Assembly (NCBI GenBank): GCA_903813345.2 | Contig: CAIIXF020000006.1 | Span: 19,041,936 to 19,105,935 of the forward strand | Source: Owenia fusiformis | Lineage: Eukaryota > Annelida > Polychaeta > Sabellida > Oweniidae | Direction: 5' to 3' | DNA: 64,000 nucleotides | Shown: positions 51,701 to 61,914 of the stretch, in pieces | Layout: the number at the start of each line of letters is the position of its first letter | Position numbering within the stretch: position 1 is the first letter of the stretch | Translations under genes and position numbers: made by a program | Notes under the pieces: model-generated | Told to the model about the DNA's origin: nothing | The model's database searches: none | The model's input: the letters and a program-made list of their open reading frames with translations, nothing else

Positions 51701-53263
51701 TATCACATGTACATATAAAACATCATTCATTCCCTTGAAATGAGAAAGATACATTTTCTAGAGAATCATAACTGGAACGAATGTCTTATTTGTTGATATT
51801 TCAGTCAAAGGTGGGAAATAGTGTTATGATATATCAATATTTAACTGCTTCATTTTCAGGCAGTTCTTGAGATGTCAGAACTACAGATGTTTGACATGAC
51901 TCAATTCTGCAGTACATGTCTGATTAGACGCCCTCTGAGGTCTAAACACTGCTCTATATGTAACAAATGTATAGCCAGGTTTGACCACCATTGTCCCTGG
52001 GTGGACAATTGTATTGGTAAGTTTTGCAGTTCACGTCTTATTAGGTGCTCTCTTAGGTCTAAACACTGCATCGTAGCTAGGTTAGACTGTTATGTAAAGT
52101 AAAGGGACCTTCCAACTTTCATTAATCCTCATTATTTCCAATATATGACCCATTTTGAAATGCAATATTCTGTGATTGATTTATGTATTATGAGAATTTT
52201 CATCAAGAAAGATATATTTTCAAAATTGACCCCTTTTCAAATAATCCAAAATGCATGAAAATATCAGCTATCATGTAACATTCTACAATTGCATGTGTTA
52301 CAATTTATATTTTTATTTTAGGGGAGAGGAACCATAAATACTTCTTAGGATACCTGTTCTTTCTGTTTATTGCCCTGATGTACTGCATGTATGGTTGTGC
52401 ATCATGTAAGTTTATTTTTCCAAACTGTATACTTAATTTCTTGAAACAAGAAGTAATATTACACGCCTACAAACAGTGTGCCTGTGTCTATCATTTTAAA
52501 AGGTTTACAAAAGACAAATCAGTAAATCATGACACTTATTATCTGTTAATTAATAAAAAGTTTTTTTGAAGTCTTGTGGCTCGCTCCATCAACAAAACAG
52601 CAATAATGAAGTATGAACCATATGGGTTTTGAGGATAATTTGATACAATTATTTTTCTGGTAATTATTTATAGATTGGCATTTTACCTGCTTGGCGCATT
52701 CTGTTGATGAGAGCTATATGGTTATACTTGGCAAAATAATGTCCTGCTCACCATGGGTGTTCTGGATTGCCTTCAATACAGGTCTACATTTATTCTGGAT
52801 CGGAGCTCTTCTTGGATTCCAGCTTTACCAGGTATATGTCATCTATATATGCCCTTACATTGTATACCCATCGTGTACCTTGAATAATATGCTGCCATTA
52901 TGCTCAGTATGCATGATGACCTCTTGAATCCCATGCTTTAAAATTGGTTTGAAACCAGAGCATTTCATGATGCTTAATTTAGTGAAATTTAGCGATCATT
53001 TCTACACATTTTAGAGTAAATTAGACAGAATTGTTCAAATTAGACACTGAAATGCACATTTATTTTGAGTATATCATACCACGTTTTTTATTATAACCGG
53101 AAACTTTGTAATAAAATCAAAATCTAATTTTACTGCCACGTAATACTAAAAAATTCTGTCTGTAGATCATGTGGGTTGGTGCGACAACAAATGAGAAGAT
53201 GAATATGCCTCGTTACAAACATTTCCACACGTCCAAGCAAGGTGTCTACAATAGTCCCTTCCA
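30768..53263 (+). CDS. ZDHHC17: Palmitoyltransferase ZDHHC17/HIP14 (3' end missing)
   Basis: Exons: 30768-30824, 33515-33680, 34176-34293, 34556-34704, 37999-38137, 38823-38985, 39920-40045, 41246-41385, one of three exon 9 versions, 51280-51404, 51860-52016, 52322-52405, 52674-52831, 53166-53263. With 9c this gives 594 residues; the human protein has 632. Residues about 65-300 are ankyrin repeats. N107 and W137 match human N100 and W130, which bind substrate peptides. Six membrane segments follow, with the DHHC-CRD between TM4 and TM5: C446, C449, H459, C463, C466, and D471-H472-H473-C474 (catalytic Cys). TTxE is at 569-572. The family S-palmitoylates proteins such as SNAP25 and huntingtin at the Golgi. 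Exon 14 ends in phase 2 and the final exon was not found. Confidence 0.95.
30992..31228. mobile_element. Mariner-type MITE in ZDHHC17 intron 1
   Basis: The ends cagttggggacaaaaataaa and their inverse at 31203-31228 form terminal repeats of about 27 bp flanked by TA (30990-30991, 31229-31230). A diverged copy of the body is at about 40484-40640. Confidence 0.8.
34699..35349 (+). repeat. Minisatellite of 28-bp units made from the exon 4 splice donor
   Basis: About 20 head-to-tail units containing atggagaaggtatacagtat with ttaa-containing joins; some units carry an 'actaagg' variant. The array begins at the end of ZDHHC17 exon 4, where the exon/intron junction itself reads gatggagaag|gtaaatgg. 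Each unit therefore repeats a GAGAAG|GTA donor-like junction. Confidence 0.9.
35376..37725. repeat. Long composite interspersed repeat in ZDHHC17 intron 4
   Basis: It is bounded by ttatcccatcgaacgaagtt at the left and ctgttcgatgggattcg at the right, with a (gtccgtcc)n microsatellite at 35415-35485. The middle (36245-36755) is the inverted relative of 28110-28585. No coding signal. Confidence 0.65.
36880..37480. repeat. Internal tandem array of about 150-bp units
   Basis: Four or so units, each with acacttttggtagaaggcgg, gccgccattttaacgtattt and aagtagtggagcgattttgt blocks, at about 36900, 37045, 37190 and 37345. They lie inside the larger repeat 35376-37725. Confidence 0.8.
39345..39905. repeat. 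Interspersed repeat (caccaccaaaaagtggtgac) in ZDHHC17 intron 6
   Basis: It begins with a hairpin caccaccaaaaagtggtg and carries repeated 'gaccttcaatgaccttctcaa' blocks about 100 bp apart. Similar 'gacctt' blocks occur in 56400-57240. Non-coding. Confidence 0.55.
40915..41110. repeat. Fragment of the cagtaaaacctg-end MITE family
   Basis: It starts acagtagaacctgtatatct and continues with 'ctgaacacc' blocks that recall 4349-4490. The right end is not clear. Confidence 0.4.
42002..42450. mobile_element. Inverted-repeat element in ZDHHC17 intron 8
   Basis: gatgcgagtagg near the left pairs with tactcgcatc near the right (about 42436). The left flank 'tgttctgattggctggaat' also occurs at about 22208. 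Non-coding. Confidence 0.4.
42826..43815. mobile_element. Palindromic mariner/Tc1-like element
   Basis: The ends are tgtctcaaaaaatgtaccca and its inverse (ending at about 43810). The right arm (about 43450-43815) encodes the tail of a mariner/Tc1-type transposase ([10 protein letters not shown], then IQNIPPELL at 43403-43618). The left arm (about 42826-43160) is an inverted copy of the same transposase tail, including the 'ctagaacaacttaag' block. No DDE core remains. Confidence 0.75.
44352..44547. mobile_element. MITE with catgggcgtagcgc inverted ends
   Basis: The left end catgggcgtagcgcc pairs with gcgctacgcccatg at the right. The body has a gagaacccccagacccccc segment. This type of sequence is widespread in invertebrate genomes (from memory). 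It lies in ZDHHC17 intron 8. Confidence 0.75.
44850..45440 (+). mobile_element. TTAA-flanked element with tRNA-like promoter, copy 2
   Basis: Near-identical to 2523-3110 over the whole 591 bp, flanked by TTAA at 44846-44849 and 45441-45444. A-box TGGTGTAGTGG at 45228-45238; B-box GGTTCAAATCC at 45282-45292. It ends 72 bp before alternative exon 9a of ZDHHC17. Confidence 0.8.
45513..45631 (+). CDS. ZDHHC17: ZDHHC17 alternative exon 9a
   Basis: Follows a pyrimidine-rich tract and TCATAG acceptor. It accepts phase 2 from exon 8 and leaves phase 1 at the U12-type donor ATATCCTTTT (45632-45641). It encodes 39 full codons covering a loop and TM3: [14 protein letters not shown], then [20 protein letters not shown]. 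It shares TKFW-x-Y with 9b and 9c. The loop sequence is unlike 9c, the version closest to human. Confidence 0.85.
46112..47590. repeat. Composite repeat with six or so 160-bp tandem units, in ZDHHC17 between exons 9a and 9b
   Basis: Bounded by tgtccccaccacatagtgtg at the left and cccataggtggggacata at the right, with a (gtccgtct)n stretch at 46155-46195. From about 46660, units of about 160 bp repeat blocks gccattttggattttccgtc, taaagtcttgtctacgcatt and aaattttcagggatgattct. Non-coding. Confidence 0.8.
47730..48060. repeat. Higher-order tandem repeat (about 32-bp subunits in 129-bp units)
   Basis: Subunits of the form cacaacagttgtgttaaattgccc vary in a fixed order, and the order repeats after about 129 bp, giving about 2.5 units. 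It ends about 120 bp before exon 9b. Confidence 0.85.
48183..48319 (+). CDS. ZDHHC17: ZDHHC17 alternative exon 9b
   Basis: Acceptor CTTTTAG (48176-48182), phase 2 in, phase 1 out at the U12-type donor ATATCCTTGA (48320-48329). It encodes 45 full codons, the longest version. An acidic loop (TGYVDPEDE) is followed by [19 protein letters not shown] as TM3. The length keeps the frame (137 nt; 9a is 119 and 9c 104, all 2 modulo 3). Confidence 0.87.
49651..49790. mobile_element. Short inverted-repeat element with C- and G-runs
   Basis: aaatagtcttgctcaaagac pairs with gtcttttaagcaagactatt at the right. The interior holds a long C-run (49681-49693) and G-run (49743-49752). It lies between exons 9b and 9c. 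Confidence 0.6.
49972..50075 (+). CDS. ZDHHC17: ZDHHC17 alternative exon 9c (human-like version)
   Basis: Acceptor TTTTGCAG, phase 2 in, phase 1 out at the U12-type donor ATATCCTTTT (50076-50085). It encodes [19 protein letters not shown] followed by [16 protein letters not shown], which follows human ZDHHC17 residue by residue (FLSKSFFD, then ATKFWMYVTWFF). It is therefore probably the ancestral version of TM3. Confidence 0.92.
50076..51279 (+). other. U12-type AT-AC intron of ZDHHC17
   Basis: 5' splice site ATATCCTTTT, branch-site TTCCTTAAC at 51263-51271 and 3' AC at 51278-51279 give the minor-spliceosome consensus with a branch-to-acceptor spacing of about 9 nt. Joining 9c to 51280 gives an ungapped match to the human protein across the junction (WNYIN against WNDLN). 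The same acceptor serves 9a and 9b. Confidence 0.88.
52019..52085 (+). pseudogene. Degenerate partial duplicate of ZDHHC17 exon 11
   Basis: Immediately inside the intron after exon 11, ttttgcagttcacgtcttat and aggtctaaacactgc repeat the exon's zinc-finger segment ([16 protein letters not shown] read as [16 protein letters not shown]). The copy lacks the DHHC motif and the last Cys ligands and has no donor. Confidence 0.75.
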
Positions 53264-53339
53264 GTAAGTTTTTGTTGCTTTCTTCCACAGAATAAATGTA
53301 ACAGGTCCTGTATCTGCTACCCTGCATGCAGAGTCTAGT

Positions 53340-53690
53340 TAAACTACACTGCCTAATAGAAACCATATTACAGTTTAGTAGCCCCGCCCCCACCCCCACG
53401 ATGGGTGCCGATGACAGTTCGGGTAATAAATCACTTCTGACCTACGCCCTGACCTTTCTTCCACCAATCAGCGAGCTTGAAGAAACACGCGCCAAAATAA
53501 ATTCTGAATTGTCATTGGTCAATTCCGGGCTTAACGATGATGTCAGAAGGAATGACCATATGTAGAACGTCGGTCAAATTTGGTCGACGAGCACTGATTG
53601 GCGCGGTGAGTTCACAGGTTTATTTTAGTTTGAATGAGTGAAGACGGAACTTTCTTTTAAGAAGTGAAGTCGAACGAATGCAAAGGGTAT
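53340..53690 (-). repeat. Reverse-orientation copy of the 12845-13165 element
   Basis: Read on the minus strand it matches 12845-13165 (tgcattcgttcgacttc, cttcttaaaagaaag, caatcag and cgctgattggt blocks). It lies directly after the last ZDHHC17 exon found. Confidence 0.65.
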
Positions 53691-53699
53691 GTATCTGCC

Positions 53700-55690
53700 A
53701 TTCTGATCCCAGGTAACCAAGGCAACAAAGTCTCTTGATGCTGCAAGTTTAAGATCATAATGAATTCAAAACATTTTGGGATTATTTAGGATCAGGATTA
53801 TGACTCTGCCATTTAAGTTTTCTCCTCTTGGGCAGGACGAGGGGATAGATGGCAGGAGGGGTGATAACCCAAACAGTGTCATCTTGACTGAAATGTTATA
53901 AAATATTCTCGTGCAACTTCTCATCTTGTTTAATTAAATATTGCAAATAGTACTCTTGGCTGCAATTGTATGATTGAATCATTATGCTGGTGTCACACAA
54001 ACCTCAAGATGACCCGAATCTGGAGTCGGAAGGGTGGGGTCCCAATCAACTTATTACCAATTAAGGTCGGGTCAGAACACTCAGGAATATCATATATAAT
54101 TGCAAAATGCTTATATTCCCAGCAAAAATTTCAATCTTCTAGCTGACCTATTTCTTGCTATTGCTATTTTTCTTCTGTTTCTTCTGATCTGATCCAATAT
54201 TTCCCAATCCGTACACTTTTTTCTGCCTCGACCAAACCAAAGAAGTATCTGACCTGTGACACCTCTAGTGATTAGTCCAATACTCTGGGCCTCAAGGTTT
54301 AGATATGTTTTGTTGTTTCTTTTTGGAGGGGGTGGGGGTGCTCTTGAGACCAATTACTACAATTTGATCCTAGATATCAAGGATATTAAAGATGATGCAT
54401 TTTTCAAAAAATGTTAAGTGACCCCAGAGGTGTCTTTCGCCATTTGTTCTTTGCCGGAGCGATTTTGATATGAGCATAAGTTAAAGAAGCTAATGACAGT
54501 GATTGACAAAAACTTCATACAGTTTCGACTTCTTTGCTAGAATGCCAAAATTGTGTTCAACGTGACATATCATGAATAAATAAATAAATAAATATAAATA
54601 AATAAATAAAATATTAAATATATTCTGATTTTGAAGTGCTTAACAAACAAAATAATTGTTTTGAGGGTTGGGAAACTCTTAAAGTGTGCGCCTGACCCGG
54701 CTACGTATAGCAGTTTATACTGGCGGATTAGACTAGTTCATTTTTTATATGTGTGTGAAAGCTTTCTCTTATTTGCGTTTTTTCGTTTAGTACGGTTCTG
54801 TTATAATTGCCGAGGTCATATAACCGGGATAAAACAATGATTATCGTTGACTGCCCACACACAAAACATACGTTGATGAGTGAACAGTGTTATTACAAAC
54901 AACAGGCTTTAGAATGCAAAGCGTAGTGTGATAATAAGCTGTACACTACCACTGCTGCATGTGCATATTACTAATTTACTAGGGCTCCCAAAGAGTGGAT
55001 AGGGAGGTTGTGTTTGTCACTTTTAAATTTTACATTTCAAAATTGTCATTTTACATGTCATCATTTGTTGGTTTCATTCGTTTAGCCAATCAAAATATTG
55101 TAAAACAATAAATTGTCTGTTACGTACAATCAATTTTGTTCAGTTTTGATTAGTTGTCAGAATAAAGTTACGTTCATCTGAATCCATGTATCAAAACAAA
55201 AATCCTATTTTTACTTCAAAATACTTCAGTGAGATGAAGGCTCGGAATTGTCACATGCAATAACTTATTGTCGTATTCGTTATTTTATCTTCTCGATAGT
55301 AGCATTTAGTCGCACATTTGATGCCAGGTCACCTTGTCGCGTACCTCTTGGGGAACCCCACATTTATGTGTGTACTCATGGAAGTAAATTCCCCGGTGTA
55401 GCCGAGAGCCACAAACTTTTCAACAGGTTCGAAATGACCAATTTCTCTCATATATACTCTAAATATTTTATTATTTAGCACCTACAAAGTATTGCTAATA
55501 ACCATATGTAATTTCAATAAGGAAACTTATCTTGCTACATGTAAATTCAATATCAACACTAGCTGTTCTCTCAACACGTCCTGGCTTGCCTTGTGGTGAC
55601 AAACCCTGGGTTTTCGCTATTTATAGTTTATCAACACCTGGACGCATGCGCATTTTATAGTTTATCGGGCACTTTAAAACTTAAACATAT
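53700..55690. other. No gene recognised; expected place of the ZDHHC17 last exon
   Basis: Searched by eye for a phase-2 acceptor followed by the family's conserved tail after the PF-N/S-x-G motif; none was convincing. An (aaat)n microsatellite is at 54570-54606. Confidence 0.4.
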
Positions 55691-55693
55691 GTA

Positions 55694-57793
55694 CAGGGTG
55701 GGCCAAAAAAACGCCACTTTTTTTCAAGACACTATAACTTTTTTATTTTCCAACCTACATACCCCAAATTTTGCCGTTATATAGTGCCAAGGGTTCTGAG
55801 TGATAATATAATGTAACAAGTCCTTCAACTTGGATTATATTTGATCTAAAAGAGGAGTTCAATTGGTCCGCCACCCTATTTGATGATAGATTTTAGTTTT
55901 AGTCGCCTTGCTGATATAGCAGTATCAATGAAATGTTAGCTATATTTTTATCGCACTTTGAAAAAGTGCTATATTGTCGTCGTCTTGTGCTGTTGGGCGG
56001 GCGTGCGGGCGTTTGGGTGTGCGGGCGTGCGGGCGGGCGGGCGGGACATAAACCAAATCTTGTCATCAAATTTCCAGGATAACTGCTTACCTGTTCAACT
56101 TGAAATTTTTACAGATGCAAGAGCAGACTAGTACCAAGATCTGATTAGGTTAAGGGCATGCTGGGTAAACTATGTGGCGGCCATTTTGAATTTTTCAACA
56201 AATCTTGTCATCAAAATTCCAGGAAAACCACTTATCCTATCAACTTGAAATTTTTACAGATGCAAGAGCAGACTATTGCCAAGATCTGATTAGGTTTTGG
56301 GTATGCTGGCTGAATTACATGGTGGCCATTTTGAATTTTTGAATTTGGCGGCCATTTTGAATTTTTCAACTTGCTCTAAATTGACCAAATTTTTTTTTTA
56401 AAAACATCTACAAGTTCTCAGAAGTTCAAATCTGACCTTAGATTTTAGATTTGACCTTTCATTCACCTTCAGTGACCTTGAAAAGGTCAAAAAAGTTGAT
56501 TTTCTAAATTGATATTTTGGATTTAAATTTAGGTCAGCTTAATTACAAAACACCTACTGAGGTCTGAAAAAGTGAAATTTTCAAGGTCGAAAGTCAAGGT
56601 CATTAAACTAGGTCACAAATGATGTTATCCAAGTTTCTCAAAGTTTGTGACTACAAATCAATTCTTGTCATCAAAATTCCAAGAAAACCGCTAACCTGTT
56701 CAACTTGAAATTTTTACACATGCAATAGCAGACTAGTGCCAAGATCTGATTAGGTTAAGGGCATGTTGGGTAAACTACGTGGTGGCCATTTTGAATTTTT
56801 CAACAAATCTTGTCATCAAAATTCCAGGAAAACCACTTATCCTATCAACTTGAAATTTTTACAGATGCAAGAACAGACTATTGTCAAGATCTGATTAGGT
56901 TTTGGGTATGCTGGCTGAATTACATGGTGGCCATTTTGAATTTTTGAATTTGGCGGCCATTTTGAATTTTTCAACTTGCTCTAAATTGACCAAATTTTTT
57001 TTTTAAAAACATCTACATGTTCTCAGAAGTTCAAATCTGACCTTAGATTTCAGATTTGACCTTTCGTTGACCTTCAGTGGCCTTGAAAAGGTCAAAAAAT
57101 TTATTTTCTAAATTGAAATTTTGGATTTAAATTTAGGTCAGCTAATTACAAAAGACCTACTGAGGTCTGAAAAAGTGAAATTTTCAAGGTCGAAGGTCAT
57201 CAAATTAGGTCACAAACAATGTTATCTAAATTTTCCCAAAGTTCAAGACTACAAATAAATTCTTCTCATCAAAATTGCAGGAAAACCACTAACCTTGTCA
57301 ACTTGAAATGTTTACAGATGCAAGAGCAGACTAGTGCCAAGGTCTGATTAGGTTTTGGCCATGCTGGGTAAATTGCATGGTGGCCAGTTTGCTCTTCAAA
57401 GTGCGATATTTATCACTGTGTGTCTTGTTTTTCAATGTGTCTTAATTGCCAGCTTTAGTTGAGCAATTTTTTAGATTGGTGCCTTCATACCATCTCCTGG
57501 AGACCTTCCCATACCCTATACTCACTGGGGTTTGCATAAGGGCTATTAGCTTGGCGGTCATCAGGGCGTATCAGTTCAGGAACATTTTGCAAATTATGCT
57601 TATTTCTCATGGTACACCACATGTTAAGTGAGACGCTGATGACATATTTTATTCAAGTAAAAGTGTATAATTCATCATCCATGGCTAGATAACAACCTCA
57701 AGTTTCATTTGGTATGCAAATTATGATTTTGTATCAAAAATTCAAAAAGTTATAGCATTTTGAAAAAAAGTGGCGTTCTTTTGGCCCAATCTG
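55694..57793. mobile_element. Mariner-type MITE (outer element) split by another element
   Basis: The left end cagggtgggccaaaaaaacg pairs with gtggcgttcttttggcccaa at the right, with TA on both sides (55692-55693 and 57794-57795). Its body is interrupted at about 55950-57408 by an unrelated repeat. Confidence 0.85.
55950..57408. mobile_element. Inner element with tcgcactttgaa ends, nested in 55694-57793
   Basis: tatcgcactttgaa at the left pairs with ttcaaagtgcgata at the right. It holds a (gcgg)n-rich stretch (55995-56045) and two units of about 650 bp (about 56060-56645 and 56655-57240) with gccattttgaatttttcaac and tgaaatttttacagatgcaa blocks. Related fragments lie at 62556-63020. Confidence 0.8.
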
Positions 57794-57795
57794 TA

Positions 57796-59210
57796 GTTTC
57801 ATCCAGGCGAAATCTAATGGTTCAGATATTGCAAAAGATTTACCTCAAAATATCTGTGTGGGGTACTATGTAACTAAAAATACAATAATAATAGTAAGTG
57901 GTCATTATAGAGCAATCGTATTTATCACAAAGATAAGCCTGTCAAAAAGTGAAGGATGTTTGTTTTTGAAGCCATTAATATGTAAGTCCTTGATATATAT
58001 TTAGAATACTTGTACACAATTTCAAACAACGGACTTTAAAAGATCTTATTAAAAATTTGGGTTATTTTAACCTAATTCCAAAATACAAGTATTAGAATGT
58101 ATAAGATTACCTTTTGAAGGTTGAATCACATACCTCTTGCCTCACTGTTGCTTTTTATTGTCAAACTTATTATGGCTCTCCTTTCTTTTAGGCTTTTAAT
58201 TGCATTGTACAATCAAGTTACATCACAGTGAAGATACACAAGGGGCAACAATATTAAACTTGTCACATATGTGCTCTATATATTGCGTGTCCCAAAAAAG
58301 TTAATTATTTTTTGACAAGTATTTTCTCAGGTATAGGAAAGCCAAATTCTCTGAAATTGTTTATAAAGACCCTATAGGGTAACATTAGCTGTGCTCTATA
58401 TGCGAAAGAGATCAGTTGCATATTATGCAGGTATTCTCAATTAATTAAAAAACCATGCCAAATACTAATTATCCTCCATCCAAACATTTCACATCGAACA
58501 GTTTTCAAAAGTAACCTCATCGCCTATCACTTTAAGGTATTATTTATCTCTCCAAACTGAAATTTTGGATAGAAAGTATTTTCGAATTTTTCAATTAAGA
58601 ATTTACGCAGTAAGTATTACTTAAATTTTTGTTTAATGTCACACTTTTAGCCAAAAGACATTGCTAGTTTATCTGAATATTAATTTTTTCATTTAGTGTT
58701 CAAATTGACACATGATTTGTTAAAATATGTTTCATGACGTGTGATTTGTTAAAAATTTGCTTGTGAGATTGCAGACAGTAAAACTATTTTTGATTATTTT
58801 AGGTATATATCCTAAATATTCCTCACTAACAAAGACAAAATTCTACGTCATCCCCATGGCTTATCTTGCAGCATAATGGTTGATCTGTTGATCTACCACA
58901 ATTTATTTCCAGAAATTACATACACTCTGCCTTACATTTCCTATTCAATGTATGAGATCCTCTGATTCCAAATATGTTTGGATAACCTTGAAAATGTCAA
59001 AAAGCACAAATTGATTCTTTACTAGTACCATTGTATTACTGTTAACCTAGAAAAATAAAATATCAATGACCTAATATGAAATGACATTTAACAATGCTTT
59101 CTTTACACAGAAATATAGAAATCATTGTTCATGGTTCAATTCATCTTGTAAAGTCTGTAACTTGTTCACCAAATTGCCATCAATTTTAATGTCTAGTAAT
59201 TATTACTTTG
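57796..59210. other. 3' flank of the UGT gene
   Basis: No coding exon seen. The part 58640-59035 has a diverged copy at 63496-63995 in the same orientation. On the minus strand an AATAAA at about 58905 could serve the UGT gene's 3' end. Confidence 0.45.
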
Positions 59211-60791
59211 TTAATCATATTTGTCCTTCTGGTAAGAGAATAAGAAACAAATTGCTTTCTTGGCTATAATAAACATAACAGTTCCAATCATAATGCAAAC
59301 ACAACACACTAGCGCTATAATGTCGAGCAAATAGTATTGGAAGAAATTCAGTTCATTAGCACCTTGGGATCGTAAATGTGGTGCACCTTTGTGGCGTATT
59401 ACATATTCAGCCCAGTAAACAAGTTTGTCCTTTGGTGGTATGGGTTGATCATGGTATATAGCAGCAGCTCTGTCAGCATTCTCCTTGTATTTCTTGTTCT
59501 CTATAACCTCCTCCATGGCTCGTTGGAGTTTCTCACTGGTGATTCCTTCCAAATACACAGTTTGACCAGATTTGACTCTGTCGGACAGTTTCTGGCAATA
59601 GAAAGGCTGATCCCAAAAGAATGGTACTCCAACCACAGGGAGGGCATAATGCAAAGCTTGAAAGCTTGATGAAGCTCCACACTGTGTCACAAATAGTTTA
59701 GTTGCAGGTTGGTTCAATAGGCTTTCCTGGGGTATCCATTTACTTGTGATAGTATTATTTCCAATGCCTTCTGGTGAAGGGCCTTCGTAACTCCATATCA
59801 CAGTTTGTGGCATGGCGGCAAATGCTTTGGCAAATATGGTACGAAGTTCTGGCCAGAGTCTACGAAACAGTGACCCAAAGCTGACAACAATTATCCCATT
59901 TTTTCCAGCTTTCTCAATAATGTTGGCATAGTGTTGATCTAAATTCTTTGGATTTTCAAGGAAAAATCCCTCTATAGATATAACATGTGGCATTAAGGGA
60001 AGTGGGTAATGAAGTGCGTCATTTCTGTTCATAAAGACCAGAGAGACAGTTTTGTCAGCATTCTCTATGTTATCACAGGCATCTCCATAACCCAATTCTT
60101 TACATATTGCAATAGATTTACTGAAAATTTTCCTGTTCACTTCTTTAAGTCTATAGTACTCCCAGACATTGCTGACTCTTTCTGAGAAAGACATAATGTC
60201 AGAGTATGGTTGCAAGAAAGCAGGAACATAAGCAAGATTGAATCTTTGAACAAGATTTGCACCTATGGTCATTGGTCCCCAATTTACATAGAGAATCAAT
60301 GGAATATTGAAGCTTGCAGCTGCAACCATTGAAACATACACATTCTCATCACTAACTATCAAGTCGAACTTTGCACTTGCAATATTTTTCCAAAGAGATT
60401 TATCTTCCAGAGGAAAGGAAATAAATTCATCAAATATTGGTGCAAAACTGTCAAAAGCATCCACACCTTTCACCAGCATACTGTTTATAAATTCCTGATT
60501 CAAAGAATTCATGTCTTCGGATGGATCTACAGGTGGCTTTTTGAAATGTATGACATTGAATGTTTTGTCCATATTATTTGGCTCACCTAATTTAAACATT
60601 GCATCATGTTCAATCTTGTCAGAGAGCAAGAGGGTTACATTGTGTCCTGCATTCAGCAAAACTCTTCCAATGTTTATCACATTCCTCATTCTGCTGTTAT
60701 AGCCGAAATCCTCTGGGATAACAAAAATGTTTCCACAATCACAAAGAGAGGAACACAGTACGACTGATATCAAAAGTCCAATGAAATCCAT
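59211..60791 (-). CDS. UDP-glycosyltransferase-like protein, probable pseudoenzyme
   Basis: A single-exon frame of 526 aa, the usual UGT length. Signal peptide at about 1-20, acceptor-binding half to about 285, UDP-sugar-binding half to about 480, a membrane segment at about 487-509 and a cytosolic tail ending KDKYD (KxKxx, ER retrieval type). The family transfers sugar from UDP-sugars to small lipophilic molecules on the ER lumen side. W352-x-P-Q355 and D394-Q395 of the signature are present. But the residue aligned with the catalytic His (His35 type) is Arg34, the signature 'THGG' His is Gln370 and the ribose-binding Glu is Gln378; the catalytic Asp (D148) remains. The frame is unbroken, so the protein is probably made, perhaps without transferase activity. 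Confidence 0.93.
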   Translation of the reverse strand: MDFIGLLISVVLCSSLCDCGNIFVIPEDFGYNSRMRNVINIGRVLLNAGHNVTLLLSDKIEHDAMFKLGEPNNMDKTFNVIHFKKPPVDPSEDMNSLNQEFINSMLVKGVDAFDSFAPIFDEFISFPLEDKSLWKNIASAKFDLIVSDENVYVSMVAAASFNIPLILYVNWGPMTIGANLVQRFNLAYVPAFLQPYSDIMSFSERVSNVWEYYRLKEVNRKIFSKSIAICKELGYGDACDNIENADKTVSLVFMNRNDALHYPLPLMPHVISIEGFFLENPKNLDQHYANIIEKAGKNGIIVVSFGSLFRRLWPELRTIFAKAFAAMPQTVIWSYEGPSPEGIGNNTITSKWIPQESLLNQPATKLFVTQCGASSSFQALHYALPVVGVPFFWDQPFYCQKLSDRVKSGQTVYLEGITSEKLQRAMEEVIENKKYKENADRAAAIYHDQPIPPKDKLVYWAEYVIRHKGAPHLRSQGANELNFFQYYLLDIIALVCCVCIMIGTVMFIIAKKAICFLFSYQKDKYD

Positions 60792-61910
60792 CTTGCAATA
60801 TCCTATATTACTGTGGTACTAAAAACAATTTGTGAATGATTGCTGTTTAGTTCAACACATGACTCTTTGAATGTGAACAGATAATATATACCCTCTGGTC
60901 AGAAAAATCTGTGCAGCATCATCATCATCATCATCATCTAATACAATTCCTATCCTATCAACCCAATTCATTCATGTGCATGAACTAGAATCTATGGATG
61001 ATGACATTGAGGTCTTGAGATCTTGAGATTTTATGAGAAATTCAGAAAAAAGTTCCAAACAAGATATTTCTCATTTAATATTTCAATTAAAAATGAAAAA
61101 TAGGCAATCTTAAAACATTAAATAAAAATTAGATGACTGAAATTACTGGCCTCTGAGCAAGAACACCTAAAACACTGTACAAAGTTCCATTAGACAAATT
61201 CTCAAGATATTATTAAGACAGCAGAATGAGCAGTCAAAAACATTGTACTAGTATGTATGACATGTGATATCAAAGTCAAATATTTAATAAAGAGGTGGAC
61301 GAAGAAGAGAGAACTGTTTTTTGCTTATTTATCTAGAGATTTCTTAGAATGGGGGTATGAAAAAGCATAGTATGCGATTGCATTGCACGTAGTTCCAAAA
61401 AATCACTTAGAAGGTGCAGCCATACCGAAAGATGAGTTAAAGGTTGTTGGGACACTTCCTCAGTAATAATCTCAACCCCTGTATTCTCACAAAAAGATGT
61501 TATGGGTTTAAACAAATGATGTATAACCCTTTGATCCATATGCAAATCTTACATTTTCTTTTCTTTCACAATTTGTAATTGACCATGATAAGAAAAATAT
61601 TGAATGTTCTGTAAGAATTCGGTACAACACTGTCATCCATATATTGTAGCTTATGTACATGAAAATGAAGCTGATAATATATGGATTAAAGAAATTGTTT
61701 CATTTTTCAGGCTACTCCCAACTTTTTATAATGATTTTGATTTTAATGATACATACAAATATAATACTTTTTTGAATAATTAAAACTAAAATGTTGAACT
61801 TATATAGGCATTCCATATTGAGTCACACATTTTTTGGCCAGAGGGTATGTCATAAGATAGTATGTCATAAGATAGTATGTCTTAAGAGTAGTTAATGTAC
61901 TATTTGACAC
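60792..61910. other. 5' flank of the UGT gene, nothing recognised
   Basis: An (atc)n microsatellite is at 60917-60938. No upstream exon or promoter motif could be supported. Confidence 0.4.
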
Positions 61911-61914
61911 ATAT

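Noticed and set aside
51872-52102. A short zinc-finger protein ending at 52102.
   Set aside because: It is ZDHHC17 exon 11 read through its donor into the duplicated relic.
54631-54840. 69-codon open frame after the last ZDHHC17 exon found, considered as the terminal exon.
   Set aside because: It shows none of the conserved residues of the family's C-terminus, and no good acceptor gives the right phase.
59376-60702. Plus-strand open frames opposite the UGT gene.
   Set aside because: They are shadows of the 526-codon UGT frame and have no family features.
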